From Toxotes chatareus (taxonomy: Eukaryota > Chordata > Actinopteri > Toxotidae), in assembly GCA_016801885.1 (NCBI GenBank), contig CM028901.1, positions 8,055,283 through 8,119,282 of the forward strand: 64,000 nt of DNA, read 5' to 3'. How positions within the stretch are numbered: the first letter of the stretch is position 1; the number at the start of each line of letters is the position of its first letter. A model generated the notes under the pieces. That model searched no databases and was not told the origin of the DNA. It saw only the letters and a program-made list of their open reading frames with translations. Below, piece after piece: positions 25,201-36,622 of this stretch. A program made the translations under genes and the position numbers.

Positions 25201-28200
25201 GTGATCCACTGCTCTTCAAACACGTTACTGTCTGATTCATCCGCACTTAGCAGCAGTCTTCTGCTTCTATTCATTCAAAGGAATAAAAGATAAATAAGCT
25301 GAAGAAATAGTTAAACATTTTTCTGAAATGTGGTTATTCACTCTTCCTCTGTGAGTTAGATGAGAAGACTGATACCACTCTCATATCTGTCTGGTAAATA
25401 AAGGGCTTTAGCTGGCAGTCAGGTACCTTAGCTTAGCGTAAAGAGTGGAAAAGGGGGGAACAGCGAGCAAAAATGTTTTCTTATTCCTTCAAGAAAAGTA
25501 TTTTATCTTTGCAGTTACTTCAGTCACACTACTGAAAACAAGAGAATTCAAACTACGTGCATGCACCTAATGGCTTGCACTTGGCTGTCAGGCTACGCTG
25601 TTTATAAGTTTTGTCCCTATTTTTTCCTCCGCCTAGGTTTCCCCTTGGACATGTTGCGCTGCGAAAGCCTGCTGGGTCTGGACCAGGCCACCTGCAGCCG
25701 CGTCCTCAACAAGAACTACAAGCTGCTGGTGTCAATGGCGCCGCTCAGCAACGAGATCAGACCCATCAGCAGCTGCACGCCTCAGGTGTGATGCCTGGAG
25801 GGAGGGAGAACAGAGGGGGTGCTATGTGGCCTGCTGGAATATTGGATCAAATGTTCTGTGCGTGTATGTGTGTGTGTTAGGATGTGAGAGTTTTCTGTGT
25901 GCTTGTGTTTTAGGCGACAGTTAATGAGTTTGTGCTTGTGTGTTCTGTGTGGTTGTGTTTGCCCCCTCGCTGTGTGTGTGCACTTGTGTGCCCAGAGTGA
26001 TTTGTGACTATGTGTGTATGCTTTGTGAGTGCTCAGCCTGCAGTTGCCCCAACAACAAGACTATACAAAGGGAGGGAGAGCGGGAGAGAGGAGAGGGAGG
26101 GAGGAGACGAGGCTCATGAGTAATTCCTCTGCCTGGCCTCACTCCAGATTTCTAGCTGAGCTCAGAGAGACAGAGGGAAAGAAGTTAAACTCTTGTTGTG
26201 CCATTCATGCTGCTGTTTATTCTGACACTGCTGGGACTCGGTGAAGTGGAATTCAGTGAATTCCTCTTTGTTTTCTGCTCACATCTCTAATAGCGGCTTC
26301 AATTTCTACATCTCAGACTGAGGTACAACACGAGTGCAGTTATCCCTGTTTGTCCGTGTTGCTTTCTGTTCATTTGCAGTATGTGTTCATGTGAGAAATG
26401 ACATTAAAAAGCGTCCGTCTGACGATGTGCACAGGTACATGCATTAGTTCTGCTCTTGTACACTTGTGTGTGAGTATATGTGTGTGTTTGTTTCTCCCTG
26501 CAGCACATTGGCCCAGCCATCCCCGAGGTGAGCTCCATCTGGTTCAAGCTGTACCTGTACCATGTGACCGGCCAAGGCCCGCCGTCTCTGCTGCTCTCAA
26601 AAGGCTCCAGGCTCCGCAAACTTCCGGACATATTCCAGGTTAGCCTAAACTAATAATTAATCAGGTAGGGAGGTTAAATATGTGTAGGTTTATGGCTGAA
26701 ATGTTTGCTTATATAAGATACAGATATAAGCAAAAGAAACCTCTTTCAGTCGGATAAGAAAAAGCCACACACATGATAAGAAAAACAGCGCTCTGGTTCT
26801 GATCAAAGACATGTGCGGGTAATTTTTCATTCATCTTTGGCACCTGCCCTTCAAAATTTTGACCTTGCCGTTTCAGTTGGAGGAACAGGTAATCAGAACA
26901 CTGGAGGTAAAAAAATTGAAGGCTTTCCTTCGTCCCCGTCAACCTTCATTTCTCAACAAAAGCACGAGGTTCATCAGATTTGCAGTCATATCACACTGTG
27001 CACCTGCATTTTCCTCCTCCAAGGCTTCCCTGTGGTCTTGGAATGTTTTAACTATCCTGGGAATGTGAGGCAGGGAACAAAAGAGAATCTGATGTGGTGA
27101 ATTCTCACGGGGAGGACACGTAATATCATGCAAATGGGTCACTTTATGGAAACGGCAGCAGGTACTCTTCTACTGGTTTCAAAATTTCATTATATTCATT
27201 TAAACTGTCTTGTGTTCACACTGAACCTAACTGCGGTAAAAACCAGACTTCTTATCCCTACACCACTTTTGGAGACGGATATATAAAAAACAAGAAAAGA
27301 TCTCAACTTTGTGAAAAAGTTCTGACTCTGCTAGTGAGAGCTGCACAAAAGTCATAGCAGGTAAAATCTGCATCTGAGTGGAGCTTTAATTATTTTAATC
27401 AGTTAATGTTTGCCACAGTGGGCGGTTGACAAATTGACATGTCAGTGTGCGTTTTTTTTTTTTTTTTTTTTGCTCCCCTAGATTAAACCATTTCTAAAAC
27501 AGATAGTCGAGAGGTTTTGTATTAAACTTAGAAACTTGATAAATCTTATTACCTTTGTAGAACAGGGAATTGCTAATGCTCCTTCTTTTGACATTAATTT
27601 TCAAGTGTAATGTTTTTTTCTTAATATTATTTTACTTTCTTTCTACTTTCTTTAATAGTATTTACTTTTATATTATTTTTTTATCTGTTCAGGTCTATGA
27701 CAGGTTGTTGATCACTTCCTGGGGCCATGACCCTGGAGTTGTCCCTACATCCAACGTGCTGACGATGCTCAATGATGCCCTCACACACTCTGCTGTTCTT
27801 ATCCAGGTAAATTTACACATATAAACTTTTCTATGAGGAGTTTTCAGGTGATTTTATGTTGCGAGCATTTGCACGGTCTAATGTGTTTTGTATTATTTAT
27901 TTATATTGCAAGTCCTGCTGTGTTAACACGTAAACTGTACATGTGTAAACCTCAGGGTCATGGTATGCATGGCCATGGTGAAACAGTCCACATCCCATTC
28001 CCCTTTGACGAGGAGGATCTGAAGGGAGGTAAGATACTCTTTTCTTGGGTATACAGTATTAATGAATCAGAATTAATGTCTTAACTGATAATATTATTTT
28101 GGTATATTCTCAGTCCCACGTTGTGTGTAAATAGTTAACACAACCTCTTTCTCTGGTGGCTGGCTTTGAGGTTTAACCTAGTCGAACATCATAAGAAGGA

Positions 28201-30263
28201 TTTGAATCCTCTGAAATCCTATTCTTTATGAATTAGTGTGCCAAGCTTTAGAGCAACATTTAAGTCTCATCCTCTTAAGGCACTTGTTTTCAGAATATTC
28301 CAACCTCTGGAAAAACACAATCTTATACTGTACAGCAGATATCAATAGTTCTATCTCTCTCCCTCTCCTTCCTGTGCAGAGTTTTCCTACTCCAACATGT
28401 GTGTGCACAAAGCGCTGCAGAAGCTGAAGGGACATGTGGACCTGGAGCACCAGTGCGGCTACATCACCATGCTCAACTCCAACAACAGGCACCGACGCAG
28501 AGCCAGCGACAGTGCTGAGTGCAGAGGTGAGGGGAGCTAACATAAACACACTGTGTTTGACTGTGTGTGTGTGTGTGTTTGCACACAGATGTATATATGT
28601 GAGCATTTAACAGACAAGATGTAGAGTTGAATTAGCAACAATGTCCTTGCCTCTGATGGCCATTGGCACTTATGGTGCAAATTAGATAAAGATTGCTCAC
28701 AGTCCAGTTTAATTATGCTGTTTGTCTGCATAATTGTGTCTCCTATTGTGATAGCCTTTGCTAATGGACGTGGATCGAACTGTCTTAGCCTTTACCTGGA
28801 GATTTACCGATTTAATCTTACTGACATAAGTGATCAAAGATTTTGTGAATAATAAACGTGAATAATTATACAGTACACAGTTTATTCTAATAGTCAACTA
28901 TTTATTCAACGAAAGGGACATTATTTTAAAAAGTTGTGAAGGTCATTCAAGCTGTAATCTAGCTGTGAACGGTTTCCCCAAAACAACAGTTCAGTGCCTT
29001 AATGTTGAAGGAGATTTGTTTGCCTTTCTTCTAGGAGACACCCATCTAGGTGGAGGCCTGGACACCAATGGCAGCACTGAGTCCTTCGAGCTTGTGACAG
29101 AAGAGAACAACGGGGAAGGCAAAGGAAAGACAGACAGTAGGTTCACTTTAATGTATTTATTTATTCATTAGAATGTCTTCGGGTAACTTAATCGGGTGTT
29201 TGAGAGTTGGAAGAAGTGGTAAAGCTGGCAAAGAGTAAATGGTAAAGTGTGATGTTAGCTGTCAGGTGTGAAGTTAGCTATGAAACTGGCATGTTCTTGT
29301 TAATTGAATGTGACTCATCTTGTAATGTATGTCATTCCCATCTGTCCTTTCTCTTTACCGCTCCCTTTCTTTCAGCCCTTTCGTCTGAGGATGAGTGGGT
29401 CCCTCTGGAACTGTGCTTCGGCATGCCTCTCTTCAGCTCCGAGCTCAACCGCAAAGTGTGTCGAAAGATCGCGTCGCACAAACTCTGCAGCAACGAAAGG
29501 TGAAGAAGAAAAAAAAGCCCACCTGTCATACTCACAGACCCAACTTTTGTTTAAAATGTTGAGAGAAGTGTAAAGAAAGTGTTATAGCGGTGCTAGAGTT
29601 GAGGCTTTATTGTTCTTTCAGCCTTCAAGAACTACTTCACTCAAGCCGAAAGCTGTCGCTGAAGGTGTTGAGCTTTGTTCAGTCATTCCAGGTAAAAACA
29701 CTCTGCTCTCTCTTCAAGTTGTCGCTTGAGAACACAGTTCAGCAGCCATTTCATTAAAGCTTTTGTTTTGAATCAGTATTGGTTCATTAATACAGCATGC
29801 TGTTCTTGCAACAATCAGTTAATTTAGCAGGACATGGTAAATATGTACTTTTAATTTTAAACATTCTGTCTCTTCCGCGTGAGGTCTGCTCTGTCCCACA
29901 AATGATTTAGTTCTCAGAGGGGCCGGACCACAGACTGTAAATCAGACAGGAACCATTCTACTTAGCCTTTCCTGACTTCTTTTTTTTTTTTTTTTTTTTT
30001 TGGAGAAATATCCTTGTCCCACATATCATCCTCTCTGCCTGATGTGCTGATCTGTGACCTTTGCCCTGTGTTGGCAGGACTGCAGCCAGCCCTCCGACCT
30101 GGACAGCGGCGTGTCAAACCCTCTCAGTCAGCCCCCGGCGGAGTCCGGTGTCCCCCTGCCTGCCCTCAACCTCCTCTTCAAGGACGGACAGCTGAGGGAG
30201 TGGAGCGGGCGGGCCCCTCCTGCTCTGGACATCTCGGCCCTGCAGAAGGACCAGCCCACATAA
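10269..30263 (+). CDS. fam91a1: FAM91A1, adaptor in endosome-to-Golgi vesicle tethering
   Basis: Twenty-four coding exons: 10269-10340, 11581-11665, 12395-12546, 14229-14286, 16410-16477, 16881-16994, 17568-17658, 19025-19087, 19317-19423, 19567-19605, 21533-21645, 22311-22420, 22938-23050, 23143-23229, 23401-23530, 25637-25785, 26504-26638, 27693-27806, 27956-28028, 28380-28526, 29035-29136, 29376-29499, 29622-29691, 30078-30263. All introns are GT-AG. Lengths sum to 2502 nt, giving 833 residues against 838 in human. The start MNTDVEFHIRQNYPWNKLP and internal blocks such as HLMLYPYHLSDIMVKGLR and KRIAFLFDSTLTAFLMMGN match the family almost exactly. The variable parts are an acidic Ser/Thr linker (exons 12-13), the segment in exons 20-21 and the C-terminus. 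FAM91A1 is known to bind TBC1D23 and to form a complex with WDR11 and C17orf75 that captures endosome-derived vesicles at trans-Golgi golgins. There is no signal peptide or membrane segment. Exon 10 is only 39 nt. The reading frame is intact. Confidence 0.97.
10381..10404 (+). promoter_or_regulatory. potential G-quadruplex at the start of fam91a1 intron 1
   Basis: Four G-runs (3, 5, 5 and 4 G) separated by loops of 1, 5 and 1 nt, on the coding strand, 41 nt after the first splice donor. This satisfies the usual G3+N1-7 rule. Any effect on transcription or splicing is inferred. Confidence 0.55.
11290..11407. repeat. degenerate dispersed repeat, possibly a hAT-type MITE fragment
   Basis: Sequence in fam91a1 intron 1 with repeated GATACTGATATGATATATC-like words, ending in GTGCATCCCTAG. 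On the other strand that end begins CTAGGGATGCAC, the kind of end found on many non-autonomous hAT elements in fish. No matching second terminus or target-site duplication was found, so it is a fragment or a misjudged family. Confidence 0.35.
19856..20077 (-). mobile_element. tRNA-Lys-derived SINE with intact target-site duplications
   Basis: The SINE body is 19870-20063, minus strand, in fam91a1 intron 10. Read from 20063 leftwards its head is tRNA-like, with an A box (TTAGCTCAGTTGGTAGAGC) and a B box (GGTCGTGGGTTTGAATTCC). It resembles tRNA-Lys(CTT), but the anticodon loop is changed. A tRNA-unrelated body follows, containing the GGGTCCAGGCCCAGGTTGCG-type block (plus strand) often seen in fish SINEs, then a short TGACA-rich tail. 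It is flanked by the identical 14-bp sequence CAACATGAAAAGTC at 19856-19869 and 20064-20077. That is what target-primed reverse transcription leaves behind. Confidence 0.88.
21871..22157. repeat. imperfect tandem duplication, unit about 150 bp, in fam91a1 intron 11
   Basis: Copy 1 is 21871-22020 and copy 2 is 22021 to about 22157. Both begin CTACTCATCTGTCTTCATC and both contain TCCTTCATTTTCTCCCTCTA and GATATATTCAGTCTGC. Copy 2 lacks about 14 bp present in copy 1 and carries scattered substitutions, so the event is not recent. Confidence 0.9.
22453..22474. repeat. short (CA)n microsatellite in fam91a1 intron 12
   Basis: Roughly 11 CA units starting 33 nt after the exon 12 donor, followed by more CA-rich sequence. 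Confidence 0.7.
23715..23771. repeat. perfect inverted repeat: 27-bp arms, 3-nt loop
   Basis: The left arm 23715-23741 and right arm 23745-23771 are exact reverse complements, separated only by TCA (23742-23744). The bases just outside the arms do not pair. It lies in fam91a1 intron 15, about 185 nt after the exon 15 donor. In RNA it would form an uninterrupted 27-bp hairpin. I see no target-site duplication, so a classical MITE is not supported. A template-switch event, a small-RNA hairpin and an assembly artefact all remain possible. Confidence 0.97.
24654..24676. repeat. poly(T) tract in fam91a1 intron 15
   Basis: Uninterrupted run of about 23 T. Similar T-runs of 15-22 nt lie near 27450, 29980, 33318 and 51421. 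Confidence 0.8.
25167..25188. repeat. (AAAG)n microsatellite
   Basis: About five AAAG units in fam91a1 intron 15. Confidence 0.8.
25300..25466 (+). repeat. dispersed teleost repeat, family A, copy 1
   Basis: In intron 15 of fam91a1. It contains GAGTTAGATGAGAAGACTGA, CCACTCTCATATCTGTCTGG and a TTAGCTTAGCGTAAAGA block followed by GGAAAAGGGGGGAACAG. Related copies in this window are at 58880-58985 (plus) and 59390-59560 (minus), which makes it an interspersed family. From memory this consensus is very abundant in percomorph fish; I cannot assign a class. Confidence 0.7.
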
Positions 30264-30816
30264 ATCAGCCCTCACCCCAAAACTTCCAGATTTGCTCACG
30301 AGGAAAAAGCGACATCTCCTTGAAAAGGACCACCCTCTCTTGCAGCCTGAGGAAAGTCTTATTCGAGGTTCAGCTGTGCGTTTTCATATCCGATCACAAG
30401 GAAACACTCAGTCATAAACTTTGCCCTATTGTCCATCAGTATCCAGTCATGGGAAAATTAGCCCCGCCAGCACTTTGTCATTTACCTACTGTATGAGGAA
30501 TCATCCTTGCCAACACTAGTTTGAACCCCGCCCCCCCCCACTCGCTGTTTCCCCTCTGTGATTCCTCGTATTCGTAGGCAGTGTTATCTGTTGGAGTGGT
30601 GCTATTATCACAGTATATAACAGCGATGCAGGTAAACAGCATATAACCTGGAAGACCATTTAACTGGAAACACAAGCACTGTTCTCCACTGACTCCCCCA
30701 ACCCCCAACCCTCTCCCCTTTCCCACCCACCCTTTAATCAATGGATGTTTTGTGATCCTAGAGAGCGGAGTGTAAAGTGCTTAATATTGTATAGATGTTC
30801 TAAAAATGACCCACAA

Positions 30817-30822
30817 AATAAA
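30817..30822 (+). terminator. fam91a1: candidate fam91a1 polyadenylation signal (proximal)
   Basis: AATAAA 554 nt after the fam91a1 stop codon. Another AATAAA at 31505-31510 could serve a longer 3' UTR. Which is used cannot be told from sequence alone. Confidence 0.5.
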
Positions 30823-30996
30823 CGTTGAAGTGTTGAACAGACTTCTTCAGGAATCATTTGACGATATGCATATTCCAGGACCAAGTCTTTGGACTTGCCA
30901 GACAAAGGAGTGAGTCTAAATACAGACTCCTCGGCTGCCTCCCTGTGTTGTCTCATGTTAAGTGATGCATGATACTGTTGCACAACTTGTACCATT

Positions 30997-31029
<33 letters not shown>

Positions 31030-31422
31030 CAATCCTCTTTACTTGTAATCAATATTGGGCATTTTTTTTATTTGCACTGTGCAGGATTTCCCCAAACCTG
31101 TGGATGAAGTAATGTCATATAATTTTTTTCTTTCTTTCTTTTTTTTTTTTATAATGTTGGATCCCTTGTAGTGCGCACATGATTTTAAAGCTCACGTTTA
31201 CCACGAGGAAGTGTTTCCCTTTGGAAACTCAGACATGTTAAAAACTGACTGGGCATCAGTGTAATTGCTTTGTTATCATTCTTTCTCAGTGCAAGAGAAC
31301 ACCAAAGACCTTTTTTTTTCCTGTAAAGTTATTTTATTTTTTTTAAACTTCTGTTTTACTGTTCTTCCTGTTATTTTGTTGCCTTATTACTGTCAGCCAA
31401 TCAGAACCAACCAGGTAATTTG

Positions 31423-31423
<1 letters not shown>

Positions 31424-31453
<30 letters not shown>
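31424..31453. repeat. poly(T) tract of 30 nt
   Basis: Uninterrupted T-run downstream of fam91a1. It makes a phenylalanine run in one short open frame, which is not coding. Confidence 0.9.
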
Positions 31454-31456
<3 letters not shown>

Positions 31457-33523
31457 TTTTACAGATTTTTCAAATGATTTATATGCATTTGAGTGTATAT
31501 AACCAATAAAATCAGCAACTTTGGGTCACACACTTTCAACCATCACCCCTGCTCAAGAATTCAACAAGATTAACAAAGTGTACCTAATTGCATAGGATGG
31601 GAACAGTCAGGTCTGTGTGTTTGACCCAGGCCTGTTGCCACTGGTGCCTGCCAGTGTCTCTCCCTGGATGGGCTCCAGTTTGTGTGCAGTGCGGTGCACT
31701 CTTGGCCATCCCACCACACTCTCCAAGGGATTATGTTTACACCATGTTTTGAGAAATGGGGTTTGTAGTCTAGAGAGAAGAAGGCGACTTCGCTGTGAAA
31801 GCTGTCACAGACCCAAGGGATGGAAATGCTAATGCTTTGCCCAGCTTCTCAGAGATGTGATGGCCCAAGTGTCTGAAGTCTGTCATGAATTTTCAGCGTG
31901 GCACCAAGAATACAGAGTACTTTATATTGCATTTAGAATGGTAACCCATTTTATTGAGTTGTTTCTTTCTTTTTATTTCCCAGGCAGGAATCTGTCTTCT
32001 GCAGTTTTTGACCCACTTGTGGTTGTTGTTTCTAATAATGTGATGCTGAAATAGAAGGGAAAAAAAAGACTTAACATGAGGTCCTGTTGAAGCATGACTG
32101 TGTAGAAACTGTTGTGTGTATGTTGTGTATGCGTGTGTACTGTTCACCTCACTCTTGGTCTTTTGGTGTGCTTTCATACACACTTACCTTTCACAATAAG
32201 AGTTGCCCCCCCCTCCGATCCTGCTTGTCTGTTATCCGGTTGCAGTTATTTGGTCATCCCAGATATATCCCCCACCCTCTCCCAGGTATACATCCACCAC
32301 AGTGTTTAAAAAAATGCTAGTTTTATATGTCAGCCTATATTTTAGGAAATCTTTGTTGTAGCTTGTTTAATGGGACTGTGAATATCATTGACAGACTTAA
32401 TGATGATGCTCTTGTAATTAAATGGGTTAAAAAAAATCGTGAGAAAAGAAAGTGACATTCCGTACACATTCCCTCCTCTTCCATTCTTGCTCCCCTCTGC
32501 TCCAGATACATGTTATTATTACAAATAAATATGTAAAAAGTATATGAAAATATAAATAAATATGTAATAAGAACAAACTCTTTTTTTCCTCCCTCAAAAT
32601 GTCTCCCTGTGCCATTTTTTTCTGATCTATACTTTAAGGTTTTGTATCACTTATTCCAGCCCCTGCTGGCTCTGAATTGTAGCCAATCACATTACATGAT
32701 ATTAGGCTGCTAGATGTTTTCCAAGCCAGGTGGAACAGATGGTGTGCAAGACGCAGCGGTCCGGATGCTCAGTCCATCTGCCTCAAGTATACACTTGTTC
32801 ACCTATCCTTGTAGATTTAAATGGGCGCTGAGCATGAAAAACAATGCCTGATACATGGGTGTGAAGCCTCTGAGAAGCCATGAAAAGTCCACATTTATGG
32901 GAGAAAGATTAAGGTGTCAGTCTGTGGCTGGCTGTGCCCCCACCGGACAGGTGGAGCCCTGCCTAATTGACTATGTCTCCCAGGTCTCCATGCTCCAGTA
33001 ATTTCCCAGCACCACAAATTACACTATGTCACTCGGGGGGTGTGGGGGGGGGCAGGGGCCCAAACTGGGTCACGCCACCTGAGGATAAGAAGCTCCAAGA
33101 AGCGGTCAAATGGGCTGCATGTCACCACTCTGACAGTTCATTTCTTCCCTAACACCCTCAGCCATATCCTCATATGAAAAGGCTGAAGGCTGAAATAGGT
33201 TGCACGCGCACACAGCACTTGTATACACTTGAACCAAAGCTGATGAAAGGACAGTGAATGGGGAAATTATGCCAGCCTCTTGCATGTTGCATTCTGCTGC
33301 TTTCTCATATTTACATTTTTTTTTTTTTTTTTGAAAGAGGAAGTTGATAATGTTCCTTTGAAACTTCTTGCTTCAGTGTCAGGTTAGTTCATGATTCTAC
33401 AATTTTTCTCTCTTAGTGTTAGCCATCATGGATGTCCACTTTTGCACTGAACTTACCTAGACTGTAGGAGAACTCATAAATAGTCTGTGTTGGTAAAAAT
33501 ATTTCATCTGGTAAGTTACAATT

Positions 33524-33615
33524 TTGACCTACTGGTGGCGTTAAAGGAAAAGTCGGGGGATGACCATGACTGTCTGTACCAAACTTCATGGCAACCCATG
33601 CAATAGTTGTTGAGT
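33524..33615 (+). repeat. dispersed teleost repeat fragment, family C
   Basis: Contains the words GACCTACTGGTGGCGTTAAA, TGTCTGTACCAAACTTCATG and CAACCCATGCAATAGTTGTT. I recognise the arrangement (TGGTGGCGCTAGAGGAAAAG, then TTCATGGCAATCCATCCAAT, in other copies) as a very common interspersed family in percomorph genomes. Only one copy is seen in this window, so the call rests on memory. Confidence 0.6.
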
Positions 33616-34534
33616 TGTCCTGCACAGAGCCTCTCTGCTCGTGTAGCTAAAAGTAATTTGATGGTCACTGGTTCTGTTTTGACCTGAACTCTGTGACCCA
33701 GGCTAAATCTGACTAACCAGGGAAAACATTCAATCTGGATTACACCGGATTGGAAATCACACATTGTGATCCCATGCAGCTCTAAGAAAGCTCAGTCTCT
33801 TAATTAACCTGATAGTGCTGCCCAAAGGCCTTCAAACTAATCTGATGCGTCCACTGTGCTAACTGAGGCCTCACTGCCTGTATAAACTAGTTGAATTAGA
33901 AAAGGGAGAAGTGCTTCTGCTGAGACATGTCCTCTATCATGTCTACTGTTCTGGATGACTCTAAAGTTCCCCAGCTGGGGGTCAAACTCAGGCTCATCAG
34001 CCCTGTTAACAAGGTTTGTGTCTCTGTCTGTCTCGCATCTTCACAGAGCTGAACATTTATTTCCCTTTACAGCCTGTCAAACCTGCTCACACCCTTCAGC
34101 GTCTCTTGCAGTCTCTCACTCACGACCATAACATTTGCAAGACAGGTGTTTTCACAGGGAGGCTGCTGCAGCGTGTGCCATTTTTGGGGCACTACTGAGC
34201 ACATTCTCCTTGCCTGTGGGATACAGTGGTGAGAAAATAGCCCATAACTGAGAGTGAGTCTAGGCAGGACACAAGCCACTACAAATGTAATGGAGACATT
34301 ATGGTCCCACCAGGAGATGGAGAGGGAGCAAATGACTGCGCAGCTTCAGTTCACTCAAGGACAGACAGGTGGTCAAAACAGTGAAGTATCCACAGATGTT
34401 TGACCCCTCACAGTCATCCACACTGTGTACATTTGTAATTAGTAACAGGACCACATTCACCTACTAAACCCAAGATGGAGGCTTGTCTACGCTGCATTTT
34501 GTGTATACAGTGAGTTTTTCATCAATAAATGAAT

Positions 34535-34775
34535 GAATAACAAAACTAAAATAAAGTAAAAATGGCTTCCTAATTAAATCCATAAATAAAAATAAAATAA
34601 TAAAATATATATTTTTAAAAGGCCATTAACAAAATAAAATGAAGAACAGTAAAGGTGATAAACTAAAATAAAAAAAAATTAAAGAATAAATCAAATCAAA
34701 ATAAATATAACCAACAAAATAAAATAAATGTATATATGAAAATAAATAGTAAAAATTAAAAAAAAAAAAATCCTA
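34535..34775. repeat. A/T-rich low-complexity block (AAATAAAAT-like)
   Basis: About 240 bp of AAATA/AAAATAAA words with little G or C, ending about 150 bp before the GC-rich lratd2 promoter. Confidence 0.85.
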
Positions 34776-34879
34776 ATTTGTTAATTCCTTAACAAACAAA
34801 CTGAATAAATGACAGCACAATATACACCTACCTGTTCAGACAAAAACAAACAGCATTAAGCAAGTTTGGCCTCTCTGAT

Positions 34880-35167
34880 GATCAACAGCGAATATTAAAG
34901 GTGCGGCGACGAAAGTCAGAGCGCACTTCCGCTTTAAAAGCTGAGCTGTGAGTGTGAGAGAGAGTGTGGAGAGTCGCTGTTGATGCCGAGCCGCAGATCT
35001 AGTGTCACTTCACCGGATCTCTGCTGCTCTGCGCGCAGCCTGTGGACTAGACTAGTTTATCTGCGGTGAAGACAAACACATGAGCGGGGTCCTGCGTGCC
35101 GAGAATTTGGATTCTAGCTGTGTCTGTTTTCCGTGAGAGACCGCCGGGGGACGGAACTTTACAGCCG
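34880..35167 (+). promoter_or_regulatory. lratd2: lratd2 promoter and non-coding first exon
   Basis: Composition changes abruptly from A/T-rich to GC/CpG-rich. A TTTAAAAG TATA-like element at 34933-34940 would place the start near 34960-34970. The putative 5' UTR exon ends at 35167 before a consensus donor (GTGAGT). Acceptor candidates before the coding start are the AGs at 35379-35380 and 35455-35456. A 5' UTR intron fits the family's usual structure, but the junction is inferred. Confidence 0.55.
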
Positions 35168-35467
35168 GTGAGTCAGGGAGGCTGCACCTGGGGGATATTT
35201 GTACAGGGTGTATTTGAAGCCAGTTTGTATTCTCCTCCCAACTCCACTTGTTGATGGGGCAGTAACAGGCTATCCCAGAAGTCATATCACGGAGGAGATT
35301 CTTATGCGTAATTTGGATAAAACCCTGTCCGACGGCAGGGCGAAGGAAGTTTTACCCTGTGAGGCTTTACTGTGGCAGGTGGTGGCGGTGGTGGTGATGT
35401 TTGGCGACCGGTAACAGCCCTCGGCATCAGATCGTATTACACAGGCTGCTACCAGGTGAGCAGCGGC

Positions 35468-36292
35468 ATGGGGAACCAGATGGACAAGCTGTCACATTTA
35501 AGTTACGCAGAAGTTCCCACAGTGGATCCGAACGGCCTGGACACGGAGGACGGACCGCGGATCGGCGTCTCTTACATATTTTCAAGCGATGACGACGAGC
35601 TGGAGGATGGCTGCGCGGTCGACGGCACAGAAAAAGACCCGAATCAGGAAGAGAAACAATACGATCGGCGCGATGAGGTGGAGTGCGCCGTCTACAACAG
35701 GGAGGAATGCATTTACGAGAAGAGCTTCAAGTCCTCCAGCCTGGAGGTTTACTCCCCGGAGAATCTACTAAACAAATGCAAAGCAGGAGACTTGGTGGAG
35801 TTTGTGGCTACGGGACAGTATCCGCACTGGGCGGTGTATGTGGGGGACTTTCAGGTGGTGCACCTGCACAGAGCCGAGGTGAAAAACAGCTTTCTGACAG
35901 ACGCGAGTCAGGGCAGGAGGTGCAGGATCGTGAACGACTTGTACAAATTTAAAGCTCTCGGTCCGGACGTGGTGGTGCAGAACGCGATGGAGCAGGTGGG
36001 CTTAAAGGACCGAGAGCTCAGCTGGAGGAACTCCGAGTGCTTCGCAGCCTGGTGCAGGTACGGCAAGAGGGAGTTCAAAATGGGTGGGGAGATACGGATA
36101 GGCAAGCAGCCCTACAGGTTGAAAATATTCATGTCGGACAAGCATTCACACGTGTTGGAGTTTCAGAGTTTGGAGGACATGATCATGGAGAAGAGGCGGA
36201 ACGATCACCTGGGCAGGACAGCCGTGATGCGGGAGCTGGCCACTCATTTCAACAGCGTGGGGGAGACTAAAAGTGAGCCCGGCGCCGACTGA
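35468..36292 (+). CDS. lratd2: LRAT domain-containing protein 2 (FAM84B)
   Basis: Single coding exon, 274 residues; human LRATD2 is somewhat longer, with a Pro-rich insert after the acidic segment and a longer tail. The ATG at 35468 is chosen because the family starts MGNQ; the frame is open further upstream but that part is 5' UTR. Visible: conserved head HLSYAEVPT and GPRIGVSYIFS, an acidic stretch (about 41-70), then the LRAT/NlpC-P60 fold from about residue 96 (PENLLNKCKAGDLVEFV). The fold includes PHWAVYVG with the equivalent of the catalytic His at 120, HLH at 132-134, and NSECF at 188-192 where active LRAT enzymes have NCEHF. The nucleophile Cys is Ser, so acyltransferase activity is unlikely. 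Function is poorly defined; the human gene is often co-amplified with MYC. A teleost duplicate (a or b) is possible. Confidence 0.96.
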   Translation: MGNQMDKLSHLSYAEVPTVDPNGLDTEDGPRIGVSYIFSSDDDELEDGCAVDGTEKDPNQEEKQYDRRDEVECAVYNREECIYEKSFKSSSLEVYSPENLLNKCKAGDLVEFVATGQYPHWAVYVGDFQVVHLHRAEVKNSFLTDASQGRRCRIVNDLYKFKALGPDVVVQNAMEQVGLKDRELSWRNSECFAAWCRYGKREFKMGGEIRIGKQPYRLKIFMSDKHSHVLEFQSLEDMIMEKRRNDHLGRTAVMRELATHFNSVGETKSEPGAD

Positions 36293-36621
36293 TGCCAGCC
36301 CCTCATTTAATTTTTTTCCCCCTAACATGCTCTTCAAAAGAATTGCTTTGCAAGTACAGTAGCCTTTACCTGACATGAACTTGTTACACCCTGCTTAAAA
36401 TCTATAGCAAGCCCTCACTGCTTCATTTCTAGTTTTACTTGAATATTGTCATTTTAATTACTCGAGTCCAGAACATTGTTACTGCCTTAAAGCCACAATT
36501 CTGAACGTCCTCTAATGCTAAAATGGCCTTAGCAATTATGAATTCAATTATGTGAAAGAAATGGGATTGACTGCATTTAGTTGACGTCTTGTCTTTGTGG
36601 CCCCAGCAGCCTCCTCCTGCT

Positions 36622-36622
<1 letters not shown>

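Larger units (their letters stand above)
30823..34880. other. fam91a1-lratd2 intergenic region
   Basis: No coding exon is recognisable. The left part (to about 31510 or beyond) may be distal fam91a1 3' UTR. Homopolymers lie at 31006-31029 (A) and 31424-31453 (30 T). A G-rich stretch with four close G-runs lies at 33035-33058. A dispersed-repeat fragment lies at 33524-33615. A low-complexity A/T block lies at 34535-34775. The gene following FAM91A1 in human, FER1L6, is not detectable here. Confidence 0.5.

Noticed and set aside
35372..35467. Upstream extension of the lratd2 frame (32 codons)
   Set aside because: Not conserved in the family, which begins MGNQ; it lies across a likely 5' UTR splice acceptor.
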